This document shows, one piece after another, positions 8,148 through 17,924 of a stretch of DNA of 64,000 bases (position 1 is its first letter; each line of letters starts with the position of its first letter). The DNA lies in contig CM060883.1 of NCBI GenBank assembly GCA_030762935.1, positions 90,712,001 to 90,776,000 on the forward strand, read 5' to 3'. This stretch comes from Hymenopus coronatus. Its lineage: Eukaryota; Arthropoda; Insecta; Mantodea; Hymenopodidae. The notes under the pieces were generated by a model, which saw only the letters and a program-made list of their open reading frames with translations, ran no database searches and was not told where the DNA came from. A program made the translations under genes and the position numbers.

Positions 8148-9343
8148 TATTGCGGTTTGGGTCGGAAGGCGAGAACTATAGTAGAAGAAAATCCGTCAGC
8201 AAATTGCAGCAGATCGCCATAACCGTTCCCTAAATCTATGTTTACCGTTTTGAAGTCCTGCTGTGTCAAGGGGACCCAATTTTGGGGGTAGAAGGTCTTT
8301 TCGTCGCTCATGTAAGTGTTGTTGCTCCTTTCGTATTCCACCGCCACGCTCTCTATAACCTGAACAAAGGTGTCGCCCACCACTTGCGGGGCCACTAGAT
8401 TGCACTAGATGAACATTTCGTAAGGAAAGCCCATATAGGGGTCTACAGGGTGTTTAGGACCTTTCTGAAGGATCACGTTGGTAAAGGGTTCGAAGCCAAG
8501 CATCTTGGCCATAGCGGGTGTTAGGAGCAAACTGTGAATGCGATGAAGGGGGTCGGATGGGCTGTTCTCCGGATCGGCACTGCCAGGGTTCGCATCCTCC
8601 TCTTCGGATTCACCTTTGTCTGGCTGCGAACCCTCGCCTCCCTGATTGGAAGTTGATGCGCCGTCGGGTTTTGGGTCCAAAGACGCATCGGACGATGATG
8701 CACCTTCGGGTTTTGTACCTGAAGGTGTCGCGATGGTAGGTTTTGTCGGGCGAGACGCTCCCTGGACGGGTTTTTGCTGCCCCGTAGGTTTCGGCTTTGG
8801 TTTCGGCTTGTGGTGGGGGGCGTCGTTCAAAACGGCGGATTGTGTTATGATGTACGGTTTAGCAGTGCGCACGACGTTTTCTATATACCCAGAAAATGGA
8901 GTGTCGGGTAATCGCTCTGGATGCGTGACGGCCGCATTCACGCTTACCGTGATCTTGCGCTCGTTGAAGAGGAAAAAGTTTTCCACCTGTAGGTGATGCA
9001 GAATGAGTGCGTTGACGAGATTGACAAGGTCTTTTGGATTGTGCACGATGCCTTGAGGCATTTCTAAACTGAATTTGGAATGCGTAGGCAGGCGCGTCAT
9101 GGTGTACTTGGTGCCCACGATGTGGGCATCGTCTCGGGAAACGTTATAAAATTTTACCGGATACCTAACCTTTTGCAGGGCCACTTCCCATTCTCCCTGC
9201 AGAACTATTCTCTCGGGCAAGATGTTTGAAAATCTCGCCGTGGTGTTATCGGTGAAGTGATCCATGGAAGCATTGCTCACTAGGGTGATGGAGAACGGCT
9301 TCGTCTTAATCATACCGAATCGATCGTCGAAGCCAGGACCCAC
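8147..9343 (-). pseudogene. Minor capsid (penton-like) protein, nonsense-broken
   Basis: The ATG is at 9343 and the frame runs to TAA 8147-8149 with one internal TAG at 8405-8407, so about 398 codons. Motifs are FSITLVSNASMDHF, GEWEVALQKVRYPVKFYN and, after the stop, VAPQVVGDTF and STIVLAFRP. These fit the Polinton minor capsid/penton-like family (single jelly roll forming vertices). A long Pro/Lys/Glu/Ser low-complexity insert (~residues 180-265, with KPKPKPKPTG and SEEEDANPGS) separates the halves and looks disordered. The TAG replaces what would be an aromatic position (FI-stop-CN). The 5' end overlaps the integrase 3' end by 34 bp, and the 3' end couples to PX by TAATG. Confidence 0.85.
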
Positions 9344-10365
9344 GAGTTAAACTTGGGAGGATACCCCTTCCACTTGACCAGCAGCTGTTTGTTGCGTCCC
9401 CTACCCTTACTTTGCACTATGCGTTCGATTTTGAAAGTCTCTGGAAGAGCGACCTTTTGTATCTCCTCGGTGTAAAATATGCCGTCAATGGATTCCCCAG
9501 TCAGATCCTGCAACTTATATACCACGGGCTTGCCGCGCACGACCTCGGCTATCTTAAATATTTCGTCGGTTCAGTTCTGTTCGTACCCCTTATCGAATTT
9601 CATTTTTTCTTTGGAGATGCGCGCGTGATCGCCAACGGAATATCGGGGCACCCTCGTTCGTGGCTCGGGCCTGTTTCCGTACAGATTGTGGTAAACCTGT
9701 AAAATGTTAGTCTCGTTCACGTCCCTTGGCGCCATCTTTATCGACCTGTGATACGAACTATTGTACGAATGCATGAGAGCTGGAAGAACTTCCACGTATC
9801 TATAGCTGTTTTTAAGCGTGAAATATTTCCACATCTTCGTTTTTAAGGTGCGATTAAAGCGTTCTACAACGCTGGCTTTCACGTTATTTTTCGTGGTGTA
9901 ATGTTGCACATCGTGCTTCTTTAAAAAAGCGCGAAATGTTTTGTTGGTAAACTCCGTTCCCTTGTCCGTTTGCAGGACCTTGGGGACGCGCTCGGAGAAT
10001 ATGGAGAGAAAAGCTTGCGCAACCTCGGTACCCAGCTTCGATTTTAGAGCAACAGCCCAACCGTATTTTGAAAACACGTCTATAACGGTGAGAATGTAGA
10101 CGTAAGGTTTGTTGTGCTCTTTCACGCTGTTCATGACGTTAAGATCGGCTTCCCAAAGATCGTCCATATTGGTCACGTGATAGTATTTGGTGGGGTACCT
10201 CTTTCTCGCCGGTTTGTGCAAGGTGTAGCTGTCCTGGGTTTGAAGGAAGGACTCGATGTTCGCCTTTGATGCTCCCGTGGCCTTTCGCAGGGCCTTCACC
10301 GTGCCCAAACCGGCATAGTGCTCCGGCTTTTCGTAGTACCGTCTTAGTGCCTTCCACTCCTTCAT
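9310..10365 (-). pseudogene. Retroviral-type integrase with C-terminal chromodomain (INT), one nonsense codon
   Basis: The rve-type core carries the D,D,E triad: LWEADL (Asp ~74), LQTDKGTEF (Asp ~134) and SVVERFNRTLK (Glu ~168), all present. A C-terminal chromodomain (GRNKQLLVKWKGYP...FNSWV) follows. The reading frame is continuous except for TGA at 9571-9573 after GYEQN, where a Trp codon (TGG) is the natural expectation, a one-base G-to-A change. INT catalyses insertion of the element with 6-bp target duplication, and the chromodomain probably guides target choice. Start ATG 10365 lies 3 bp after the stop of the preceding small gene (TAA-AGC-ATG). The 3' end overlaps the penton start by 34 bp. 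Without the chromodomain a truncated 264-aa catalytic core might still be made. Confidence 0.93.
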
Positions 10366-10368
10366 GCT

Positions 10369-10761
10369 TTACTTGTACAGGGGTTGCCAGAGTCGTCTGC
10401 GAAAATGATATCTCGCGGCAGGCGATTTCTTTTTTTCTTTGCGAGGCGAAAAGGGGTTGACATTTACGGTTCTGGGTTCGACCTCCAGCTTCACCGTCTC
10501 ATTAACGTCTTCGTAAGCGTCATCATCAACATCATCATCGTCTTTGTTATTGCTAAGGTAGGGTCGTCTGAGTTGTGTCACGAGATCGAGATAGTGGCCC
10601 AATTTATATTTTATGAGGCGCCACTTTTCGTCAGGCGAGAGTTTTGATCGCTGCACCTTCTCGATTTCTTTAGCCAGCCTGGAAATAGTGTGGTCGATGA
10701 CGTGAAGCTTCTGCACGGTCTTTGGTTCGGGGGCAACGAGGATCTGCTTGCCGTACTTCAT
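10369..10761 (-). CDS. Conserved Polinton small protein (130 aa)
   Basis: An intact ORF. Its ATG overlaps the stop of the upstream gene (ATGA, 10761-10758) and it lies 3 bp upstream of INT. The N-terminus (MKYGKQILVAPEP) is followed by a helical segment (DHTISRLAKEIEKVQRSKL, then SPDEKWRLIKYKLGHYLDLV), an Asp-rich acidic run (DDDDVDDD) and a basic end (PRKEKKKS, FRRRLWQPLYK). Proteins of this layout commonly sit beside the integrase in animal Polintons, but I know no established function. The helix plus acid/base tail suggests a minor virion or DNA-associated protein, which is inference. Confidence 0.7.
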   Translation of the reverse strand: MKYGKQILVAPEPKTVQKLHVIDHTISRLAKEIEKVQRSKLSPDEKWRLIKYKLGHYLDLVTQLRRPYLSNNKDDDDVDDDAYEDVNETVKLEVEPRTVNVNPFSPRKEKKKSPAARYHFRRRLWQPLYK

Positions 10762-11129
10762 CCTGTCAATTTTGACACCAGGGCACTACCCAACGTAGCT
10801 AACACGGGTAGTAGAAATGCCGGCAGAAAGCCTCCCTTTTGTACCAAGATTTGCTTCTTTTTCTTCAGGGGGACTCGTTTGTCGACGAGTTTCCTCCAAG
10901 ACCCTTTATGCCTCTTTAAGCGACTCAAGCACTTTTTCGGTAGCTGCACGTGACCTCTGCACACATTGAGCATACATTCGCAAATGGCCTTAATGAGATC
11001 GCCATCGGCATTTTTTATCAACTTTTTCCGCAAAGGGGCCTTTGCCTTGGCCAGAGCTGTCAAATTCGCGTGCTGCCTCGCTATGCGGGGACTGCTTAAT
11101 TTTGCAAGGCTTAACCTGCCCCTAGCCAT
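10758..11129 (-). CDS. Small basic protein with hydrophobic C-terminus (123 aa)
   Basis: An intact ORF starting at ATG 11129. The body is Lys/Arg/Leu-rich and helical (LRKKLIKNADGDLIKAICE, LPKKCLSRLKRHKGSWRKL). It ends in KKKKQILVQKGG followed by a hydrophobic segment, FLPAFLLPVLATLGSALVS. The QKGGFLPxLLxPxL pattern is common in Polinton genomes. The basic-plus-hydrophobic form resembles membrane-active virion peptides of adenovirus type, so a capsid-internal or membrane-penetrating role is likely but inferred. It is coupled to the next gene by an ATGA overlap, 154 bp downstream of the ATPase stop. Confidence 0.75.
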   Translation of the reverse strand: MARGRLSLAKLSSPRIARQHANLTALAKAKAPLRKKLIKNADGDLIKAICECMLNVCRGHVQLPKKCLSRLKRHKGSWRKLVDKRVPLKKKKQILVQKGGFLPAFLLPVLATLGSALVSKLTG

Positions 11130-11283
11130 GTTTGCACGGTAATGACGACCGCACCGAAAATGGAGCGTTATTTAACATCAAAGGTTCCAGTGGCGTAAAG
11201 TGTGCATCGATCCCGGGACTTCTTCTTGGTATGTGCAAATCTCGGCTTAAACCAAGCAAGAAGAAAAAAAATAATCATCGCCC

Positions 11284-11916
11284 TCAGTTGGGTACGAAAT
11301 ACGAGAGCTTCTCGTCCGGCAGCACGCCGGTTCGATACCTGTATCGGTTAGGCGTATATTGAGTGCAATCCAGCACCAGATACCCATGCGGGTGTTCGGT
11401 GGCCTTTTCGAAAGCCTCCAAGAGAAACTTTGAGTTCCTGGGTTCGATCTGCTGACACAGCCTTTCGATCTGCATCTTGTCGCGGTTGTTTTTGAACACC
11501 ACGATGTATTTTGCATTGTGAGAGATGTTGCGATATTTCTGACCCTGAGTAAACACGTTTTCCAGAATGTACGCGATGCCGAAGCGCTTGTGATGGGAGT
11601 CTCTGGTGAAAAAATTAGACACGTCCTTCCCTCCACCCTCGACCATTAGATCGTCCAGGATGACGAGATACTTCTCGCCCACCGAAGCAAGTTCGGGGAT
11701 CCCCGCGAGAGTCTCACACCGCAGGGGCAAGGCTTCGAGTCTGGGCGAATACTCCGGAGGGTGGCACCACAGCACCTTTTTGGGGCGCTCGTCGAACATG
11801 TCGTCGGAGTGGCGAATCAGGTTTTTCACAAAGGTGGACTTTCCGCAGCGCGAAGGCCCCGCCACGAGCATCGTGCTGGGAAAATTGAATTGCCTAAGGT
11901 GCCGAGATCTGGCCAT
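11284..11916 (-). CDS. FtsK/A32-type genome-packaging ATPase, intact
   Basis: A 210-aa ORF with no disruption. Walker A is GPSRCGKST (residues ~20-28) and Walker B is YLVILDDLM (~83-91). Further conserved features are the KKVLWCHPPEY strand, an FFTRDSHHKR sensor-like stretch and NISHNAKYIVVFKNNRD. It matches the Polinton/poxvirus A32-like family, which drives DNA into preformed capsids. The size is close to the usual ~200-250 aa. It lies directly downstream of PolB, the start ATG being 56 bp past the polymerase's natural stop at 11973. It is the only large enzyme gene of this copy still open. Confidence 0.93.
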   Translation of the reverse strand: MARSRHLRQFNFPSTMLVAGPSRCGKSTFVKNLIRHSDDMFDERPKKVLWCHPPEYSPRLEALPLRCETLAGIPELASVGEKYLVILDDLMVEGGGKDVSNFFTRDSHHKRFGIAYILENVFTQGQKYRNISHNAKYIVVFKNNRDKMQIERLCQQIEPRNSKFLLEAFEKATEHPHGYLVLDCTQYTPNRYRYRTGVLPDEKLSYFVPN

Positions 11917-11972
11917 CGCGTCCCCAGGGGTCCCTGGTTCGAAATGAGCTTCGCCTGCGCTTGGCGTTTCAT

Positions 11973-14900
11973 TTATGTTTTTCTCTTGTACCCGTAGGGA
12001 TACGAGTCAAAATCCTCGGTGTAAACGCGCTTGTTGACCACCATTCAGAAGGTCTTCGTGCTCGGTTCTGTGACCACCGTCCAAAACGGTTTTCTAGAAA
12101 TCTGAGTCCCCTCCAGAGTCACCGTCTTGCTTCGATCCGCCAGCACCATGTCGCGCATCACATCGGCGTTCACGTGCTGTAGATTGCCCCAATGGAGTGC
12201 AATGCCCTTCACCTTACATACCGAGACGGTCTTGTCCGTCTCCGGGCACTTGATCTCCATGCAATAGCTCTTCGGGCCCGTGGAGGCGAAACGGGTCATG
12301 TACGCACCTCGACCGTACTTCACCAGCTCGTCCGTCATGTCCCCCAGGAGGCGTCCCGCGGAGGGGGTCCATTCCCCCGGTAACGCGGTGGTGATGACGG
12401 AGTCGGTGTCGAAGTAGCACACCCTCTCTCCGAGGCGCTTCAGGTACGAGTATAGCACCAGACGCGCATGCGTCGTGGTGTAAGCTGCAAGCACGGCGTT
12501 GGAGGCGGAGTTCACTCTCGGGCTCTGCTCGCAGTACTTCCACACCACGTAAGTGACCTCACTCGTCACGGGTACGTAGGTCTGCACTTCGATGCCCGGG
12601 TCATTGAGCAGGTCCAGAAGGCGGTCGTACCGGTCCACTAGCTCGCACGTGGACATGTTACTTTTCTGACCTAGTTTACCCCAGAACGAGTTCATCATCA
12701 GCTTGGCCAATTCCCGCCTGCCGGGGTTGGACGCGATGACCTCGGGATCGAGAACGACGCCTTCGTGTTCGAAGAAATACTTCACGTACTCCTGCTTGGC
12801 TTCTGTCGTGTCGCAACCCGAGGGCCAGCCGGAGGCTTCGGTCTAGATCTTGAGGAACTGATTGACGTAGTCCTCGAACAGCCCCTTGGACCCGATGCGC
12901 GGGTCGTACTGTGCCACGTCGTACTCCCAAATTTCGTAGACCTGGAGGAGCCGGTACCCCTCCTTTAAGGCTACCTTCATCTCGTCGACAACCCAGGTGC
13001 CCGACAAGGCCCTCTCGTCGTCCCCGTGCCGGCATTCGCCCTGGTTCTCCGTCTCTGCACATGTCCGTCATAGCGGGAACATCAGCTTGCCGCAGATGCG
13101 CGCCGGCAGCAGCGGGTGGTACAGAGTTTGCGGGGGTAGAACCCGGCACTTTACAAGTCCTCCTCGCACGTCTCCTAGGCGAGGAAAGCGATCTACGTGG
13201 ATCTTGGAGTGACCCACGGGGTACGGCTTTGTCTTGTTCACCAACGGGTACAGGCTACACACGTTATAATACAAAATCTTCCGGCCCCCGACCGCCTCGC
13301 AGTACGTCTTTGTACAGTTTGTGCGGCCTCCGTAGAAGGCGTCTCTGGGGTTTAGGGGTTCGGGTACCGGGAAGTTCTTCGCATGGCGCACTAGGTCTTC
13401 GTTCGCCTTCATCAAGGCGTCGAACTCGCAACCCCACATTTCCACCACCGTATAGCCGGCCTCCCTGATCTGCCGGGTGAGCTTTTCGGTGCTTTCGAAC
13501 CTGGAGGCCATGGTTTCTTTTCCCGTGCTGTATACCGGGGCATGACGGTTGTGAAAACAGCGCCTGCACCCGTGGTAAAAACAACCGTGGAAGAAGTACA
13601 CGTACTTTACAGGTCCTTCTTCTCTGTACCCGTCCACTTTGTGGCCTAAAATTTTAACCTCGCGGCCTCTCATAGCGTGCAGTATAACAAAGTTATTTTG
13701 TAATTCTAACCAAGTAAGCCATATGCACGCTATGCGAGACTGCCTGTCGACTAGGCGGTATCCTCCGACGGGCAAGAGCCCTAGCTTTTTCGTCGGCATG
13801 AAGCGATTTCTATAGACGCACATGCAAGCTTGCGCAATGGTGACGCATTCTCTGAACGGGTCAATGCCGTTCTCATCCAAAAACTGCCTTCTAAATTTTG
13901 CTACTCCCTGGCTTAACAAAAGCACGTCCATTTTACAATACATCACCATTTCCGCCTTCATGTCGAAGAACGTAGTTGGATACCACCTTTTCGTCGTGCC
14001 ACTGCTCGAAGGCTCTTCGCCCCTCCACCGACATACCCCGTGGACAGTAATATCTTTTGTCGGGAATCGAACCCACGTAGTTCTGGTTTTCCTTGGTGTT
14101 AAATAAGTATGGAAAGTAGCCCTTGCTATCCTTCAATTCGAAGGTCTTTGAAAAGCGAGCCAGTGGCATGGGTATAAAGTTGAGCGAATCAATGAACGTG
14201 ACGTCACCGTGGCGCATGCGGTATATTTTGTTCCCGTTCATTATAAGCTCAGGCGTCCAGTTCAAATTCTGAACCATGTACTTCAATAAAAATTTCCCAT
14301 CGTAGCTTCTGAGGTTATGGGCCACCACGATCACGTCCCAGGCTTCGAACCTCGCCTGGGTAATGTGACAAAACAATTGTTTTACCGGATCGTGCATAAA
14401 GACCCACTCTTTAATGCCACACTCTGTACAATACGCCATTTTAGTGGTCTCGTCTATGCATAACGGACAGGCTTGGTATAGCACGCACAGGTTTGGTACA
14501 TGCTCGTACGTTAATGGTTTGCCGGCATAAGCAGTGTCCTGTGTACATTCAAAGTCGATGAACATGAACACGAACCTGTTTCTTTTGTTGGGAGAAACGT
14601 ACGGCTGTATGAAACACAAGTGCCCGTCGCCCACGTGCGTCTTACAGTTGCTGCAATACTTCTCCCCACACTGATGAGGTATCTTTTTATGCCTGAGATT
14701 AACCATCTTTTGGCAGGTCGTACACACCTTCTCTACATCACACACGGAAAGTGCCTTTGGGTAGAAAGCCCCTTTTTTAATGTGATTTTGAAAGCATGTA
14801 GGCCCCTTAAAATCTCGGTTACACGCGGCACAGTGTATGTAAGCTAAATAGCTCTTTTCGCACTGCTGGTGACACTTTGTACACTTTTCCTCGCACCTGT

Positions 14901-15796
14901 ATAATTCTTTTTTGTTTGCCGAAGGATAATTACATTGTCGACAATACCGCTTACACTTAAAACACATCTGTGGGTTTACTACGGCGTTAAAATGCCCCTC
15001 GTGATAAATGACGTCAATATGTTTGTTTACATTATTTGCAGACGCATATAGCACGTTCTTGCCCGAATGATCTCCAAAAAACAGTCACCTTATAGTCCTT
15101 TAACACAGCGTCGAAATGTCTGACGTCATCTATAGTAAATGCGCCATTTAATTTTCCCACTTTTTCGCAAAGGGCAATGGCCCTCTGCTTTTGCAAGAAC
15201 TCACTGCGTCTCATGGTTTGATAATTGACGTCATTGTCGACTCTGGCTTTGCTAACAACAATGGCTCTCGGCAAGCACAACTGGTCTTTGTTAATTATTT
15301 CTATTATTCCCTTATTACTGTTACAGGCATTGCACGGCTTATAGCACGATCCCGACACCTGCTTTGTCCAAACAAATGTAATATTTAGAGGTCCTGCTAG
15401 GAGAAATTGTTTATTGCTCTGCATGACCTTTTCAATGGATTTAATAACAACATCGGCATTGACTTGATCGATGCGTCTCACACTCATATTGAACGGTTTG
15501 GATGGTTCGGTATCGTTCGATATCGATATTCCTAAGAAACCGGGTTCGTTATCCAGCAGGGTCTCTTTAGCAAACTTTACAATGTCGTTAAAGAGGTCTG
15601 TCACCCACTGCACAGAATTTGCATCTTTGTGTCCCGGGTTCACAACAATTTCGGTCTCTGTATAGCCAGAGAAAAGCCTTTTCATGCTTCGCTCCCTATG
15701 CGAAATAATTTCGAACCTCGGCTGCTTAATTTCGTCTTCCTCGCTCTCCGCCCATTCGTGCTCCATTGTACGAAACCACACTCTGGTCCTGGCCAT
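11973..15796 (-). pseudogene. Protein-primed DNA polymerase B (PolB), multiply inactivated
   Basis: ATG 15796 to TAA 11973-11975, about 1270 codons. Order: N-terminal Polinton region (MSVRRIDQVNAD), Cys-rich finger region (CFKCKRYCRQC, HCAACNRDFKG), 3'-5' exonuclease motifs FIDFEC, HNLRSYDGKF and YCKMDVLLL, motif A YYNVCSLYP, motif B NPGRRELAKLMMNSFWGK, motif C YFDTDS, and a C-terminus with YPYGY. Breaks: frameshifts near 15050 and 13965; in-frame TGA 13068-13070, TAG 12843-12845 and TGA 12045-12047. In motif A the usual metal-binding Asp is Asn (AAC codon 13263-13265), so the enzyme would be inactive even if translated. The polymerase would copy the element from a terminal protein bound at the TIRs. 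Confidence 0.95.
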
Positions 15797-15977
15797 TTTT
15801 TTCTTTACCTGCTTCTTTTAAATTATATGTAAACACTCCGCAAGTCAAAAGTATCTCAGTTTTATATTATCTTTAATATACACAACTAGCTATTACCGCG
15901 CACACAACCAATAACTTTCCTGTTTCTAACACAATCGTTACTTATCACACACTATTACGCATAAATCCCTAGAAAGC
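15797..15977. other. PolB 5' region
   Basis: AT-rich spacer. On the minus strand ACATATAATTTAAAAG lies about 35-45 bp upstream of the PolB ATG and could serve as its TATA element. Confidence 0.4.
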
Positions 15978-16244
15978 CTAAAATCGATATTCTTTTAAAT
16001 CTTTAAAGCACTTTCTCACTGTTGCGAGCGGCTTGTCGGCACGTGTTTTTAAAGGACCCTTATCATCACCGCAACTTCCGTCTGCGCGTTCAGTTAAAGA
16101 GCTCATTAAATCACCCGGTGGCTTATCTCGCCACAATTTCCAGAATTTTAAATGGGTGTTTTTTCCGGAGTACTTCCGGTCCCACCGTCGAACCACCGCA
16201 ATATCCGCTTTCGATAAAACCCAAATTTTCCTACCATTCACCAC
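15978..16244 (-). CDS. Small basic protein (88 aa), doubtful
   Basis: A short open frame with a Trp/Lys-rich N-terminal half (GRKIWVLSKADIAVVRRWDR, then HLKFWKLWRDKPPGD) and Lys-rich end (KTRADKPLATVRKCFKDLKE). Composition is protein-like and it has the strand of its neighbours, lying between PolB and the divergent plus-strand gene. No family is recognised and no overlap with another gene supports it. It could be a real regulator or chance. Confidence 0.4.
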   Translation of the reverse strand: MVNGRKIWVLSKADIAVVRRWDRKYSGKNTHLKFWKLWRDKPPGDLMSSLTERADGSCGDDKGPLKTRADKPLATVRKCFKDLKEYRF

Positions 16245-16515
16245 AAAACCACATTTAAAGTTTTTCGTGCTAATGAGCTTCCGTTCTCACAGCATTTTTT
16301 AAAGTTCACACGTTCTTTAACAACTTGTTATCGCGTCGGCCATATTGTGTGACGCAAATCCACATGTCGATTAGCAGTCCCTTAAATGTTGGGACTTTGT
16401 CACCAGGCCTTTACTTTCAGTTCTGTTGTCGAGCTTGTAGCTTCACCATGCATCGAACACACTTTTCTAGTTTCACCGTCAGCGACATTTTTTTTTTTCG
16501 CCAACAAGTAGACGT
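16245..16515. promoter_or_regulatory. Divergent intergenic region
   Basis: About 270 bp between the leftward (PolB side) and rightward (Ser/Pro-rich gene) transcription units. It must hold promoters for both strands. I see no clear TATA box on the plus strand. A T-run and CCAACAAG precede the plus-strand ORF. Confidence 0.4.
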
Positions 16516-17646
16516 GTGTGGCATCAAGTGGTGACTGAAGAAAGAATAGTAACAACCACTATCTCGCAGGTCTACAGTGCGCCGGACGCTATACATTCTT
16601 CAGAGCCGTCGTTTGCAGCGCTTCAAGAACCTCCATCTTGCTCTTCGTCTCTGAACGCCACCGTAGAGTCGGGTGACGTCGCTAGACATTCACAGCTCTC
16701 GGCGTCGTCGCCCCCGGCGTCGCTCCCGGCGTCGCCCCCCACGTCGTCTCCGGGGAGGTGCTGCACTCCTCTTCCACCTGTGGAGCCGTCGACCATCGAG
16801 ATTTCGTCTTCTTTAGACGTCACCAACTCCACCAACATCACTGCCGGTTACACCGAAGACGACGACGGCGACGTCTCCTCTGTTGACGTCGCCAACGCCA
16901 CCACCATTGACATCAACAACTGCTCCGGCGTCTCCGTACCCTGCAACTCCTCGTCGCCCCCGGCGTCGCCCCCGGCGAGGTTCTGCACTCCTCTTCTACC
17001 TGTGGAGCCGACGACGACTATCGAGATTTCGTCTTCTTCAGACGTCACCAACTCCACCAGCATCACTGCTGGTTACACCGAAGACGACGACGTCGACGAC
17101 GTCTCCTCTGTTGACATCTCCGCCCCCTGCATCTCCTCCCCCCTTGCCTCCTACGCCCCTTCCTACAGTCCGGTTTCCTCTCCTTCATTTGCAAATATTC
17201 GGACCTCCACCCCCGTCCCTATTGACGTTATCGATATATCCTCCCCTCTTACTCAATTCAGATTTCAGCAACATTCTTCCCCTCCGCCATTGCCTCCTTT
17301 TCAATCGTTGCTCCCTCTTCTGTCCTCTAAGTTTCCGAGCAAGGGGTGCAGGCGCTCTCTGTTGCCAGCATTCAATCAGGGTTCGATCCCCGGGCGGTGT
17401 GAGGAGGAGTATCCACTGCAACAGGACGACGGCTTTGATACAGCGTTCGCGAACGTTCGGGTTCCACAGGAAGCCGACGACGAGCCCATCTGCGAGCTTG
17501 CCATTCCCCTGCTGGTCCCGGTCTCGCCAGCATCGAGACTGAGGCTGGGAAAACGTCAGCGAGCCCCAATAGCCCCGCCGGTGCCTTTGTCCCCCGAACC
17601 CCGGCCGTCGTATGCCCACCTAAAGAAAAGGCGTCTGCTGTCATAA
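16516..17646 (+). CDS. Ser/Pro-rich, acidic, nuclear-type protein (376 aa) with internal duplication
   Basis: An intact ORF, the first plus-strand gene of the element. It is mostly low-complexity Ser/Pro/Thr with a duplicated block: CTPLPPVEP, TIEIS, DVTNSTNITAGYTEDDD appears at about codons 84-123 and again, with changes, around codons 158-200. The C-terminus has two basic clusters, RLRLGKRQRAP and the terminal HLKKRRLLS, resembling nuclear-localisation signals. There is no signal peptide or membrane helix. The disordered acidic Ser/Pro composition plus basic end fits a transcriptional activator or virion-associated tegument-like protein; both are guesses. It has no match I recognise. GC content is higher than in the flanks, as in the core genes. 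Confidence 0.7.
   Translation: MWHQVVTEERIVTTTISQVYSAPDAIHSSEPSFAALQEPPSCSSSLNATVESGDVARHSQLSASSPPASLPASPPTSSPGRCCTPLPPVEPSTIEISSSLDVTNSTNITAGYTEDDDGDVSSVDVANATTIDINNCSGVSVPCNSSSPPASPPARFCTPLLPVEPTTTIEISSSSDVTNSTSITAGYTEDDDVDDVSSVDISAPCISSPLASYAPSYSPVSSPSFANIRTSTPVPIDVIDISSPLTQFRFQQHSSPPPLPPFQSLLPLLSSKFPSKGCRRSLLPAFNQGSIPGRCEEEYPLQQDDGFDTAFANVRVPQEADDEPICELAIPLLVPVSPASRLRLGKRQRAPIAPPVPLSPEPRPSYAHLKKRRLLS
16748..17122 (+). repeat. Direct repeat inside the Ser/Pro-rich gene
   Basis: A segment of ~145 bp starting near 16748 (GGGGAGGTGCTGCACTCCTC) recurs starting near 16974 (GGCGAGGTTCTGCACTCCTC), a spacing of ~225 bp. The reading frame is kept. Differences are mostly single substitutions and a few codon indels. 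Confidence 0.85.
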
Positions 17647-17704
17647 GTGTTTCAGCGTGTTTATTGTAAACTCATATTTTTTTCAGTGTTGCATAGTTTT
17701 GTGT

Positions 17705-17736
<32 letters not shown>

Positions 17737-17834
17737 AATCTCCGTTCACATTTATGGAACCAGACTAATTCTGTAAGTACTGTGTGTGTTTTTTCTAGTT
17801 GTATCCCTCTTTTCTTCGTTTTTGTTTCTCAGTA
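17647..17834 (+). other. 3' region with (GT)n microsatellite
   Basis: Short spacer after the Ser/Pro-rich gene containing a GTGTGT run (about 17700-17735). No gene. Confidence 0.7.
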
Positions 17835-17924
17835 ATGCCATGTCCTTGTCTTACCCCTTGTGATGAGAGTGAAATTAGAGAACTTATTCTTAACCGCCTC
17901 CCGTTTTACACAATGACGAGTTAA
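17835..17924 (+). CDS. Tiny Cys-rich ORF 1 (29 aa)
   Basis: A 29-codon ORF beginning MPCPCLTPCDE, with four cysteines in nine residues, then an amphipathic helix-like part (ESEIRELILNRL). Its stop TAA overlaps the next ATG by one base (TAATG, 17922-17926), the same coupling used by the capsid genes of the element. This spacing is the main reason to call it a gene. It may alternatively be an upstream ORF or part of a split longer protein. Confidence 0.4.
   Translation: MPCPCLTPCDESEIRELILNRLPFYTMTS

Noticed and set aside
12676..13149. 157-aa ORF overlapping PolB on the same strand
   Set aside because: Out-of-frame shadow with Arg/Gly/Pro bias. The true PolB frame reads through this interval apart from two stops.
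16883..17542. 219-aa Pro/Thr-rich ORF in another frame
   Set aside because: Shadow of the Ser/Pro-rich gene caused by its skewed codon composition.
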